Shown in pieces: positions 16,679-24,863 of a DNA stretch of 64,000 bases. The stretch lies in NCBI RefSeq assembly GCF_024972735.1, contig NZ_CP087723.1:620001-684000 (forward strand), given 5' to 3'. The stretch is from Halalkaliarchaeum sp. AArc-CO (GTDB taxonomy: Archaea; Halobacteriota; Halobacteria; Halobacteriales; Haloferacaceae). The position numbers were made by a program, and so were the translations under genes. Position 1 is the first letter of the stretch. Every line of letters begins with the position of its first letter. The notes under the pieces are model-generated. The model searched no databases, was not told the DNA's origin, and worked only from the letters and a program-made list of their open reading frames with translations.

Positions 16679-18160
16679 ATGAGCGAACCGACAACCGAGC
16701 AGGAACTCGGCATCACCAAAAGCAAGGAACACGAGACCGGCGAGTGGTACGCCGAAGTCGTCCGGAAAGCGAAGCTCGCGAGCTACGGCCCCGAGGGAAT
16801 GAGCGGCTTCATCATCACCCGGCCCCGCGGCTACGCGCTGTGGGAGGCGATCCGGGACGACCTCGATGAGCAGTTCAAGTCGACGGGTGTCCGCAACGCG
16901 TACTTCCCCGTTTTCATCCCCGAGTCGTATCTCCAGCGGGAGAAGGACATCATCGAGGGGTTCGACCCCGAGGTGGCGTGGGTCACCCACGGCGGCCACG
17001 AGGAGCTCGAAGAGCGACTTGCCGTCCGGCCCACGAGCGAGTCGATCATCACGCCGTACATGAGCCAGTGGATCCGCAGCCACCGCGATCTCCCGCTGCG
17101 CGTGAACCAGTGGTGCGGCGTGGTGCGCTGGGAGGCCACCGAGACGAAGCCGTTCTTCCGGACCAAGGAGTTCCTCTGGCAGGAGGGCCACACAGCCCAC
17201 CGGTCCCGCGAGGACGCTCTCGAGGAGACGTTCCTCCGGCTCGACCAGTACGAGTCGACCTACGAGGACCTGCTGGCGATGCCCGTCCTCAAGGGCGAAA
17301 AGCCCGAACACGACAAGTTCCCCGGAGCGGACACGACCACGACGATCGAAGCGCTGATGCCCGACGGCAAGTCCGTCCAGGGGTCGACGAGTCACTACCT
17401 CGGGACGTCGTTCGCGGAGGCGTTCGACATCACCTACGCCGACGAAGACGAAGAGCAGAACCTCGCACACACCACTTCCTGGGGGATCTCCTGGCGGGCG
17501 ATCGGCGCGCTGATCATGACCCACTCGGACGATCAGGGGCTCGTGCTTCCCCCGACAGTCGCGCCCGAACAGGTCGTCGTCGTCCCGATCTGGCAGTCCG
17601 ACACCAAAGACGACGTGCTCGCGTACGCCGAGGACCTGACCGAGGAGCTCGAGGAAGCTGGCGTGCGAGTAAAACTCGACGACCGCGAGGGACGCAACCC
17701 CGGCTTCAAGTTCAACGAGTGGGAGCTGAAGGGCGTCCCCCTCCGGATCGAGATCGGCCCCAACGAGGTCGACGACGACGAGCTCACGCTGGTGCACCGC
17801 TCCGACGGCGAGTCAGTCGTCGAGGACCGTGAGGGCGCAGACGAGACGGTGCAGGGCCACCTCGACGAGGTGTACGCGAAGCTGTACGCCAGCGCCGAAG
17901 AGGTCCTCGAGAACGGCGTCCGAGACGCCGACTCCCGCGACGAGATCCTCGGAACCATCGGCCAGCACGGCGGCTACGTGAAGGCGCCCTGGTGCGGCGA
18001 GGAGGACTGTGAAACCGAGGTCAAAGACCAGATCGCCGCCGAGATCGTCATGGTCCCCTTCGAGGAAGAGGACGACCTCGCGGACGGCGACCACGACGAG
18101 ACGTGTGCGGTCTGTGGCGACGACGCCGAACGGACCGCGTACTTCGCGAAGTCCTACTGA
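16679..18160 (+). CDS. proS: Prolyl-tRNA synthetase
   Basis: The 493-residue class II aminoacyl-tRNA synthetase starts at ATG 16679. It has motif-2 and motif-3 blocks visible in RVNQWCGVVRWE, FFRTKEFLWQEGH and SWGISWRAIGALIMTHSDD, with anticodon-binding and C-terminal zinc-type segments at the end (APWCGEEDCE and CAVCGDDAE). The length and absence of an editing INS domain fit the archaeal/eukaryotic-like ProS. It is transcribed divergently from the actin/FlaD-E pair. A T6 run right after the stop (18167-18172) probably terminates transcription. Confidence 0.95.
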   Translation: MSEPTTEQELGITKSKEHETGEWYAEVVRKAKLASYGPEGMSGFIITRPRGYALWEAIRDDLDEQFKSTGVRNAYFPVFIPESYLQREKDIIEGFDPEVAWVTHGGHEELEERLAVRPTSESIITPYMSQWIRSHRDLPLRVNQWCGVVRWEATETKPFFRTKEFLWQEGHTAHRSREDALEETFLRLDQYESTYEDLLAMPVLKGEKPEHDKFPGADTTTTIEALMPDGKSVQGSTSHYLGTSFAEAFDITYADEDEEQNLAHTTSWGISWRAIGALIMTHSDDQGLVLPPTVAPEQVVVVPIWQSDTKDDVLAYAEDLTEELEEAGVRVKLDDREGRNPGFKFNEWELKGVPLRIEIGPNEVDDDELTLVHRSDGESVVEDREGADETVQGHLDEVYAKLYASAEEVLENGVRDADSRDEILGTIGQHGGYVKAPWCGEEDCETEVKDQIAAEIVMVPFEEEDDLADGDHDETCAVCGDDAERTAYFAKSY

Positions 18161-18166
18161 ACGACC

Positions 18167-18696
18167 TTTTTTGACGGGGGCCTCGCTCACTGTGTTCGCT
18201 CACGGGTGGCTTCGCTCCCCGTTCGCGTCTTCGAGGCGCTCTCTTCGCTCGCGCCTCGCTCTGCGCGCTCACGGGTGGCTTCGCTCCCCGTTCGCGTCTT
18301 CGAGGCGCTCTCTTCGCTCGCGCCTCGCTCTGCGCGCTCACGGGTGGCTTCGCTCCCCGTTCGCGTCTTCGAGGCGCTCTCTTCGCTCGCGCCTCGCTCT
18401 GCGCGCTCACGGGTGGCTTCGCTCCCCGTTCGCGTCTTCGAGGCGCTCTCTTCGCTCGCGCCTCGCTCTGCGCGCTCACGGGTGGCTTCGCTCCCCGTTC
18501 GCGTCTTCGAGGCGCTCTCTTCGCTCGCGCCTCGCTCTGCGCGCTCACGGGTGGCTTCGCTCCCCGTTCGCGTCTTCGAGGCGCTCTCTTCGCTCGCGCC
18601 TCGCTCTGCGCGCTCACGGGTGGCTTCGCTCCCCGTTCGCGTCTTCGAGGCGCTCTCTTCGCTCGCGCCTCGCTCTGCTCGACCCCCGTCAAAAAA
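18167..18696. repeat. 69-bp tandem array (7 units) bounded by a 14-bp inverted repeat
   Basis: Seven near-perfect 69-bp units begin at 18201, 18270, 18339, 18408, 18477, 18546 and 18615; the last ends at about 18678. The unit is GC-rich and 23 codons long, so frames on both strands stay open, yet no start, ribosome site or conserved protein fits. The array is bracketed by TTTTTTGACGGGGG at 18167-18180 and its exact inverse complement CCCCCGTCAAAAAA at 18683-18696. There are no spacers, so it is not a CRISPR. Copy number is likely to vary between strains. Confidence 0.93.
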
Positions 18697-18704
18697 GCTC
18701 GACC

Positions 18705-18743
18705 AAAAAAGCCGATAGCTCGGGCCTCGGCCCTCGCTATCGG
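18705..18743 (-). terminator. Strong hairpin followed by T6 on the minus strand
   Basis: The stem CCGATAGC (18712-18719) pairs with GCTATCGG (18736-18743), and an inner GGGCC/GGCCC stem pairs across a 2-base internal loop. On the minus strand the hairpin is followed immediately by C then TTTTTT (18710-18705), the shape of an intrinsic terminator, and a second T6 lies 14 bp further on. It may end a short minus-strand transcript that starts at the TATA-like boxes at 18761-18831, or simply stop transcription entering the array. Confidence 0.55.
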
Positions 18744-18767
18744 TGAGGTACTTCTTCCCCTTATATG

Positions 18768-18831
18768 GGTTGTCGGGCCTGTCCACGTTCGTTTAAATAG
18801 GTTGTCGGGCCTGTCCACGTTCGTTTAAATA
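18768..18831. repeat. Tandem 32-bp duplication carrying TTTAAATA box
   Basis: Two identical 32-bp units (18768-18799 and 18800-18831) begin GGTTGTCGGGCC and end GTTCGTTTAAATA. TTTAAATA is close to a haloarchaeal TATA element and reads well in either direction. An additional ATATAA lies at 18761-18766 on the minus strand, upstream of the hairpin. This may be a duplicated promoter for a small minus-strand RNA or a recent replication-slippage event. Confidence 0.7.
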
Positions 18832-18962
18832 ACCCCTTTCGATGGCTGGCTCCTCCACGACGGCAGGAGGGCGTCGCGACGAACGGCGACGGCTGCTTCT
18901 CGCCGAAGTCAGTGGGCGACGGCGAGGATGGCGACGCCGAGGGTGATGCTCGCGTTCCGGAC
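18832..18962. other. Low-complexity GC-rich stretch between promoter repeats and IS relic
   Basis: No gene is supported here. A minus-strand frame reads EVRNASITLGVAILAVAH and then stops, which could be the tail end of another decayed transposase, but I could not assign it. Confidence 0.3.
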
Positions 18963-19168
18963 CTCGTGTTCGCCCCCGCTTCGAGTGGGCGAACACGTCG
19001 TACTCCAGCAGAAAAAAGAAATTGAAGTGTTCAAACAGCGGCACTGTCTCGGTAGCCGCGACGTTCAAGAAGTCGCCCACTGAAGCTATGTCTTGCAGGG
19101 TTGCGCTGGTGTTGGACACACTTCCCGCACCCTGCCGCTTCCTCCGTGGCGCTTTCTATGACACTCTC
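18963..19168 (-). mobile_element. Left-end relic of the same IS family as the copy at 59.8 kb
   Basis: From the outer end at 19168, a terminal inverted-repeat-like sequence (13 of 15 bases as in the intact copy) is followed 49 bp later by a GTG start at 19119. This is the same spacing as in the element at 59835. The first 50 or so residues (MSNTSATLQDIASVGDFLNV and onward) closely match that transposase up to RGRTR, after which homology ends abruptly. No catalytic region remains, so it is dead. Confidence 0.85.
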
Positions 19169-19175
19169 GTAGTGG

Positions 19176-19394
19176 TCAAACCCCACCGCCGCGATGATGG
19201 AGGTCACCTTCTCGAGGTGATGACCCGGAGACGAATACGACGACCGAAGTGACGATCAGCAGTATTCCGATCGACATGAGAGCGATCGACCACATCTCGA
19301 CTGGCCCGAAGACGAGCGAGGAGGCGACCACGGCGAGTCCGATCAGCGAACCTATGACTCCAGAAATCTGATTGCTCGTGAGTGTATTCTCCAT
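19176..19394 (-). CDS. Small membrane protein (72 aa), two TM segments
   Basis: It begins MENTLTSNQISGVIGSLIGL and has two hydrophobic helices (about 10-30 and 33-55). The charged tail SPREGDLHHRGGGV ends 8 bp from the IS relic, so the native C-terminus may have been altered when the IS inserted. Haloarchaea have many similar unassigned two-helix proteins. It is transcribed away from the small membrane gene at 19.6 kb. Confidence 0.5.
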   Translation of the reverse strand: MENTLTSNQISGVIGSLIGLAVVASSLVFGPVEMWSIALMSIGILLIVTSVVVFVSGSSPREGDLHHRGGGV

Positions 19395-19618
19395 AGATTG
19401 ACGGGCGTCTCTACTGACTTATAGGCACTGGCGATGTCGACTGCTGTTTCGCGGTCTGACGAAACGTGGTGAACTACCTTCTGTTACCCGGTATCGTCCC
19501 CGTTCTGGCCGCCGGGTGGGTCCGACACCGCACAACTGAAGAGATTTTCAGTAACGCCGCTTACAGAAATATCATTCAGATTATAGTTAAGTCGGTGGAT
19601 CCCCTGTCTCTATTCACG

Positions 19619-19819
19619 ATGCAACACTCGTCTCACACCCTGCAATGCGAGAGATCGACCGAATCGTCGAACAGAAACACCTGGTCGTTCGGCGGGTTGA
19701 TCGGCTACCTGGCGGCGCTTTTGGCGCTGCCGCTGATGGTCGCCGAACCCGCGTTCGCCGGCGGGACCCTCTTCGGCGCGGTCATGCTGACGTTCCTGGA
19801 GCGAACAGGCGGTGGGTGA
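19619..19819 (+). CDS. Small membrane protein (66 aa)
   Basis: The ATG at 19619 is preceded at about -33 by an AT-rich box (TTATAGTTAAG), typical of a leaderless haloarchaeal gene; the longer frame from 19466 was rejected. The product is MQHSSHTLQC then SFGGLIGYLAALLALPLMVA, one or two hydrophobic helices, and FLERTGGG at the C-terminus. The function is unknown. Confidence 0.5.
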   Translation: MQHSSHTLQCERSTESSNRNTWSFGGLIGYLAALLALPLMVAEPAFAGGTLFGAVMLTFLERTGGG

Positions 19820-19888
19820 CCGCCGCGCCGGAGTCGGCGACGTCTCCCGCCGGAACGATTTATGTCGGTGGAGTCATACGAGGGTTCC

Positions 19889-20797
19889 ATGACCGGTCCG
19901 GAGTTCGTCGAAACCAGCGACACCGAGGCGGCGTTCACGGCACTCGCGGACGAGACCCGGATCGAAATCATCCGCACGTTGTGGGCGGCCGACGGCCACG
20001 AGGCGCGATTTTCCGAACTCCGCGAGGCGGTCGGCGTCCGGGATTCCGGGCGGTTCAACTACCACCTCGAAGAACTTCTGGGTCAGTTCGTCGCCAAAAC
20101 CGACGACGGGTACGAACTCGCCGAAGCCGGCATCTGGGCCAACGGGGCGATCGAACGGGGGGCGTACACGATGGAAGGCACCCTCGAACCCGTGACGCTC
20201 GAGGAGCCGTGTCGAACCTGTGGGGAACCGCGAACGCTGTACTACGAGGGCGAGACGGTCCGGATCGAATGTGAGTCCTGTCCCGTCAAAAGCGAATTCA
20301 CCGTCCCGCCGAGCGTCTTCGTCGACGTCGATCGAGAGCAGGTTCCCGACACTGCCGGGCGGTATCTCCGATCGATGTTCCAGCACCTCGGCAACGGCTT
20401 CTGCTGGTACTGCGACGGCCGGATTCGACGGCGAGTCGGGCCGGCAGCCGATCCCGACGAGGAAATCCCGGAGGACGCGTCCGTCGAACTGTTCGAACAG
20501 CTACTCGAGTTCCCGCTGGTCGAATACGACTGTCGCCGATGTGGGGCGACGTCCTCCACGGGGATCGGCCACGCCCTGCTCGATCATCCGGCGGTCGTGG
20601 GGTTGTTCAACGAACACGACGTCGGCGTCGACGGGCGTTCTGTCTGGCGGTTCGCGGCGCTCGACACCGACCGCGCGCGGATCCTCGAGCGCGATCCGTT
20701 CCGTGCGGCGGTGACCTACGAAGCCGAGACAGAATCGCTTACCCTGACCGTCGACGGGAACTGTGACGTCCTCGAGATCGACGATTCCGACGCGTGA
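19889..20797 (+). CDS. ArsR-like winged-helix regulator with zinc ribbons
   Basis: This is a protein of about 302 residues. The N-terminal winged helix (ALADETRIEIIRTLWAA, then RFNYHLEELLGQFV) is of the ArsR/DUF7351 type. Cysteine pairs at CRTCGE, CESCPV, CWYCD and CRRCG indicate two zinc-binding sites in the C-terminal part. A TATA-like GATTTATG lies about 27 bp before ATG 19889, so I prefer this start to the ATG at 19862, which would overlap the box. It is followed by the trp operon promoter region, but no link to trp control is shown. Confidence 0.78.
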   Translation: MTGPEFVETSDTEAAFTALADETRIEIIRTLWAADGHEARFSELREAVGVRDSGRFNYHLEELLGQFVAKTDDGYELAEAGIWANGAIERGAYTMEGTLEPVTLEEPCRTCGEPRTLYYEGETVRIECESCPVKSEFTVPPSVFVDVDREQVPDTAGRYLRSMFQHLGNGFCWYCDGRIRRRVGPAADPDEEIPEDASVELFEQLLEFPLVEYDCRRCGATSSTGIGHALLDHPAVVGLFNEHDVGVDGRSVWRFAALDTDRARILERDPFRAAVTYEAETESLTLTVDGNCDVLEIDDSDA

Positions 20798-20812
20798 GTG
20801 CGGGGCGTCGAC

Positions 20813-20880
20813 GTCGACTCCCGGACTGTGACGCCCCATTCGGGATGCTCTCGCTGTCGACTCCCGGACTGTGACGCCCC
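20813..20880. repeat. Imperfect tandem repeat upstream of trpD
   Basis: A 25-bp sequence (GTCGACTCCCGGACTGTGACGCCCC, split here as GTCGACTCCCGG and ACTGTGACGCCCC) occurs at 20813-20837 and again at 20856-20880. Each copy is followed by similar GATGCTCTCGCTG/GCGTGCTCCTGCTG tails, giving a repeat period of about 43 bp. It lies between the regulator stop and the trp promoter. Confidence 0.75.
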
Positions 20881-20906
20881 CGTCGGCGTGCTCCTGCTGC
20901 CGACAG

Positions 20907-20966
20907 TCTTATATTGATGAGCAGACTTGTACATTACAAGACGAACTCATACATTGGTGCAATAAT
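20907..20966 (+). promoter_or_regulatory. trp operon promoter with palindromic operator candidate
   Basis: A TATA element (CTTATATTG at about 20908-20916) is followed by the palindrome CTTGTA-CAT-TACAAG at 20926-20940, located where transcription should begin, about 26 bp before ATG 20967. It contains TGTACA, the core bound by the archaeal tryptophan regulator TrpY in Methanothermobacter. Use of the same operator here is inference, as no TrpY gene is in the window. Confidence 0.6.
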
Positions 20967-21968
20967 ATGGCTATCGAAACGTACCTCGAACGGGTAACGG
21001 ATGGGGACGATCTGAGCCTGGCGGAGGCGCGGGAGGCCGCCTCGTTGGTGTTCGAGGAGGCGACGGAGGCACAGATTGGGGCGTTGCTGGCGGCGCTCCG
21101 GGCGAAAGGCGAGACCGACGCGGAGATCGCCGGCTTCGCCCAGGGGATGCGGGAGGCGTCCCGGACGATCGAGCCCGACCGTGCGCCGCTTGTGGACACC
21201 TGCGGCACCGGCGGGGACGACTACGACACCATCAACGTCTCCACGACCAGCGCGATCGTCGCCGCCGGCGCGGGGGCGGCAGTCGCCAAACACGGCAACT
21301 ACTCGGTCTCCTCCTCCTCGGGCAGCGCCGACGTCCTCGAGGTGGCGGGCGTCGAGATCGACGCCGAACCGCCGGCAGTCGAGCGAATGATCGAGTCCGA
21401 CGGGATCGGCTTCATGCTCGCGCCGGTGTTTCATCCGGCGATGAAGGCGGTGATCGGTCCCCGGAAGGAACTGTCGATGCGGACCGTGTTTAACGTCCTC
21501 GGCCCGCTGACGAACCCTGCGGGCGCGGAGGCGCAGGTGTTGGGCGTGTACGACTCGGACCTCGTTTCACGGATCGCCGGAGCGCTCACCAGGATGCCCG
21601 TCGAGCGCGCGCTGGTGGTCCACGGCGACGGCATCGACGAGATCGGCCTCCACGGTCCGACGACCGTCGCCGAGGTCGACGGCGACCAGGTAACCGAGTA
21701 CACACTGACGCCCGAGGATCTCGGGCTGGATTCTGCGCCCATCGGCGCAGTCGCCGGGGGAACCCCCCAGGAGAACGCCGCCGAACTCGAGGCGATCGCG
21801 ACCGGCGATCGCCAGGGGGCAAAGCGGGACATCGTGCTCGCCAACGCCGGCGCCGCCGTCTACGTCTCCGGGCTGGCAGACGATCTGCGAGACGGTGTCG
21901 AGCTGGCGGCACAGGCCATCGACACCGGGGCCGCCGCTGAGACGCTCGAAATCATGCGAGGCTCCTGA
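20967..21968 (+). CDS. trpD: Anthranilate phosphoribosyltransferase
   Basis: The 333-residue enzyme transfers phosphoribosyl from PRPP to anthranilate. CGTGGDDYDTINVST (PRPP-binding loop) and KHGNYSVSSSSGSADVLE are the diagnostic motifs, with the Gly-rich anthranilate-site segment NPAGAEAQVLGVYD later. The ATG at 20967 (MAIETYLERV) follows the palindromic operator. It overlaps trpF by one base (TGATG). The order trpDFEG with tight overlaps indicates a single operon. Confidence 0.96.
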   Translation: MAIETYLERVTDGDDLSLAEAREAASLVFEEATEAQIGALLAALRAKGETDAEIAGFAQGMREASRTIEPDRAPLVDTCGTGGDDYDTINVSTTSAIVAAGAGAAVAKHGNYSVSSSSGSADVLEVAGVEIDAEPPAVERMIESDGIGFMLAPVFHPAMKAVIGPRKELSMRTVFNVLGPLTNPAGAEAQVLGVYDSDLVSRIAGALTRMPVERALVVHGDGIDEIGLHGPTTVAEVDGDQVTEYTLTPEDLGLDSAPIGAVAGGTPQENAAELEAIATGDRQGAKRDIVLANAGAAVYVSGLADDLRDGVELAAQAIDTGAAAETLEIMRGS

Positions 21969-22615
21969 TGGCCCGCGTGAAGATCTGCGGCATCACCCGC
22001 AGCGAGGATCTCCGCGCCGCGGTGGAGGCCGGTGCGGACGCCGTCGGCGTGATCGCCGACGTCACGGTCGACACGCCGCGGGAGGTCGATCTCGCGGAGG
22101 CGGCGGAACTCGTCGCCGAGGCGCCGCCGTTCGTCACCACCACGCTCGTTACGATGCCCGAGTCACCGTCGGACGCGGTCGACGCCGTCCGGACGGTCCA
22201 GCCAGACGTAATCCAGCTCCACGGGGAGTTCGATGCCGACGAACTTGGCTACCTGCGGAGCGAAACCGGAAGGAAGCTCGTCGTCGCGGTCGACTCGGGG
22301 GAGGCCGACCGTGCCCGGGAACTCGACTCCGCAGTGGACGCGCTGCTGGTCGACTCCACCACCGACGAGGGCGCCGGCGGAACGGGGCAGACACACGACT
22401 GGGAGGCGACCCGGGAACTCGCCCGGCAGCTCCGATCGCCGGTGGTGTTGGCCGGCGGGCTCACGCCGGAGAACGTGACTGAGGCAGTCCGGATCGCCGA
22501 ACCGTACGCCGTCGACGTCGCGAGCGGCGTCGAACTCACCGGGGGCGTCAAAGATCACACGGCGCTCGCGACGTTCGTCCGAAACGCCGAGCGGTCGCCG
22601 GAGGTGGTGCAGTGA
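21968..22615 (+). CDS. trpF: Phosphoribosylanthranilate isomerase
   Basis: This is a 215-residue TIM barrel. It has the N-terminal VKICGITRSEDL with catalytic Cys and the C-terminal SGVELTGGVKDH phosphate-binding region. It catalyses the Amadori rearrangement of N-(5-phosphoribosyl)anthranilate. It overlaps trpD by one base and trpE by 4 bp (GTGA), so it is co-translated with its neighbours. Confidence 0.95.
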   Translation: MARVKICGITRSEDLRAAVEAGADAVGVIADVTVDTPREVDLAEAAELVAEAPPFVTTTLVTMPESPSDAVDAVRTVQPDVIQLHGEFDADELGYLRSETGRKLVVAVDSGEADRARELDSAVDALLVDSTTDEGAGGTGQTHDWEATRELARQLRSPVVLAGGLTPENVTEAVRIAEPYAVDVASGVELTGGVKDHTALATFVRNAERSPEVVQ

Positions 22616-24228
22616 CGGCGACGGATGTCGACGCCGGAAGCGCGTTCGAACTCGACCGTACCCGCGAGGAGTTTTGTGATCTCGCGGCGGGAGCCTCCGG
22701 TCCGGCGGTCGTTCGGCTGTCGGCGACTCTCGACGTCGACACCTCGCCGCTTTCGGCGTACGCGGCGCTTACCGCCGACAACGGCGACTACACCTTCCTC
22801 CTGGAGAGCGCACGAAAGGTCGCCTCCAGCGACCCGGACGGTGCGTTCGCCCCTGGATCGGACGTCGAACGTCACGCCCGATACTCCTTCGTCGGTTACG
22901 ATCCGGACGCGGTGATTTCGGTGTATCCGGATCGGACGGACGTGGAGTCGTTCGGTCCGGCGGCCGAGGCGATCGAGGTCGACGACGCCGGTGACACGCT
23001 CGACCGCCTTCGGGCGTCGATGCCGACCGTCGAACCCGTCGGCTTTCCCGAGACGGATCGCCAGCAGCTGTCGGGGGGGCTGGTCGGCTTTCTCGCGTAC
23101 GATTCCGTCTACGACATCTGGCTCGAGGAGGTGGGCGTCGACCGCCCCGAGCCGATTGTCCCGGACGCCCAGTTTTGCCTGACGACGCGGACGCTCGTCT
23201 TCGACGACGTCGAGGGGACCGTCGAACTGGTGTTGACGCCGTTTCTGCAGCCGGAGGACGATCCGGGCGACCGGTACGACGCGCTCGTCACCGAGGCACA
23301 GGAGGTCGCCGAAACGCTGTCTGCGGCGGCGAAGGAACCGGTCGCCACCGGGGACGGGATCACGATCGAGACCGAGCGCGCCGGCCCACGGGAGGAGTAC
23401 GAGGACGCAGTTCGGCGTGCGAAGCGACACGTGCTCGACGGCGACATCTATCAGGGCGTCATCTCGCGAACGCGGGAGTTCGACGGGGAGGTCGACCCGC
23501 TGGCGCTGTACGCGGCACTCAGGGACGTGAACCCGTCGCCGTACATGTACCTCCTCTCGTACGGGGACCGATCGATCGTCGGCGCCAGCCCGGAAACGCT
23601 CGTCTCCGTTCAGGGGCGCCGGCTCGTGTCGAACCCGATCGCCGGCACCGGTCCCCGGGGTGACAGCCCCGCGGAGGACCGCAGGCTCGCCGGCGAGATG
23701 CTCGCCGACGACAAGGAACGGGCCGAACACACGATGCTCGTGGATCTTGCCAGAAACGACGTCAGACGGGTGTCCACGCCCGGCTCGGTTCGGGTCGAGG
23801 AGTTCATGAACGTCCTCAAGTACAGCCACGTCCAGCACATCGAGTCGACGGTCACCGGTCGTCTCGCCGCCGACGCCGACGCGTTCGATGCGACCCGCGC
23901 GACGTTCCCGGCGGGGACGCTCACCGGCGCGCCGAAGATCAGAGCAATGGAGATCATCGACGACCTGGAGACCACACCACGTGGGGTCTACGGCGGTGGG
24001 GTCGGATATTACTCCTGGACTGGCGATGCGGACATGGCGATCGTGATCCGGACGGCGACGATCGACCACGAGGAAACGGTCGACCGGCTCACCGTCCGGG
24101 CCGGCGCTGGTCTCGTCGCCGACAGCGAGCCGACAGCCGAGTACGACGAAACCGAACACAAGATGGACGGCGTTCTCGCTGCCGTCGACCGGATCGACTC
24201 GACGACCGACCTGGGGGCGTCACGATGA
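22612..24228 (+). CDS. trpE: Anthranilate synthase component I
   Basis: The 538-residue subunit converts chorismate to anthranilate using ammonia from TrpG. The chorismate-binding core is seen in RAKRHVLDGDIYQGVISR, PSPYMYLLSYGDRSIVGASPE and FPAGTLTGAPKIRAMEII, with an N-terminal Trp-feedback domain (LLESARKV region). It starts with GTG overlapping trpF by 4 bp and ends overlapping trpG by 4 bp (ATGA). Length and motifs are standard. Confidence 0.96.
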   Translation: MTATDVDAGSAFELDRTREEFCDLAAGASGPAVVRLSATLDVDTSPLSAYAALTADNGDYTFLLESARKVASSDPDGAFAPGSDVERHARYSFVGYDPDAVISVYPDRTDVESFGPAAEAIEVDDAGDTLDRLRASMPTVEPVGFPETDRQQLSGGLVGFLAYDSVYDIWLEEVGVDRPEPIVPDAQFCLTTRTLVFDDVEGTVELVLTPFLQPEDDPGDRYDALVTEAQEVAETLSAAAKEPVATGDGITIETERAGPREEYEDAVRRAKRHVLDGDIYQGVISRTREFDGEVDPLALYAALRDVNPSPYMYLLSYGDRSIVGASPETLVSVQGRRLVSNPIAGTGPRGDSPAEDRRLAGEMLADDKERAEHTMLVDLARNDVRRVSTPGSVRVEEFMNVLKYSHVQHIESTVTGRLAADADAFDATRATFPAGTLTGAPKIRAMEIIDDLETTPRGVYGGGVGYYSWTGDADMAIVIRTATIDHEETVDRLTVRAGAGLVADSEPTAEYDETEHKMDGVLAAVDRIDSTTDLGASR

Positions 24229-24863
24229 AGGTGCTCGTGATCGACAACTTCGACTCGTTCACCTACAACCTGGTCGAGTATCTCTCCGAACAGCAGGTCA
24301 GCGGCGCAACCGGGGACGATCACGAGGCTGTCGACGTCGAGGTGTACAAAAACACGGCGTCGCTCGCCGACGTCTCGGCGGTCGATCCGGACGCCGTCGT
24401 GATCAGCCCCGGCCCGGGACATCCGAAAAACGACCGCGACGTCGGCATCACCCGCGAGGTCCTCCGAGAAACGAGCAGCACCGTCCCCACGTTCGGGGTC
24501 TGTCTCGGGCTCGAGGCTGCCGTTTACGAGTACGGCGGTGAGGTCGGTCACGCACCCGCACCGATCCACGGGAAGGCCTCGCGGATCGACCACGACGGGC
24601 GGGGCGTGTTCAGTGGACTCCCGGACGGGTTCAGCGCAGCCCGGTATCACTCGCTGGTCGCACGGACGGTTCCGGACTGTTTCGAGGTGTCAGCCACCAC
24701 CGAACACGGCGACGAGACGCTCGTGATGGGGATCCGCCACCGGGAGTATCCCATCGAGTGCGTCCAGTTTCATCCCGAGAGCGTGCTCACCGGGGTCGGC
24801 CACGAGGTGGTTTACAACTTCCTCGAGCAGTACGTCACCGCGTCGCCGACTTCCACGTCCTGA
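24225..24863 (+). CDS. trpG: Anthranilate synthase component II (glutamine amidotransferase)
   Basis: The 212-residue class I glutamine amidotransferase begins MKVLVIDNFDSFTYN. The nucleophilic Cys is C93 in TFGVCLGLEA, and the His/Glu of the triad are in CVQFHPESV. It supplies ammonia to TrpE. It is the last gene of the trp operon, and its 3' end overlaps the convergent SDR gene by 29 bp, so opposing transcripts share sequence there. Confidence 0.95.
   Translation: MKVLVIDNFDSFTYNLVEYLSEQQVSGATGDDHEAVDVEVYKNTASLADVSAVDPDAVVISPGPGHPKNDRDVGITREVLRETSSTVPTFGVCLGLEAAVYEYGGEVGHAPAPIHGKASRIDHDGRGVFSGLPDGFSAARYHSLVARTVPDCFEVSATTEHGDETLVMGIRHREYPIECVQFHPESVLTGVGHEVVYNFLEQYVTASPTSTS

Noticed and set aside
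18167-18696. CRISPR array
   Set aside because: The units are contiguous with no spacers and no cas genes nearby.
18187-18786. Repeat proteins encoded by the 69-bp array (several long frames on both strands)
   Set aside because: Frames stay open only because 69 is a multiple of three; there is no plausible start, domain or neighbouring coding signal.
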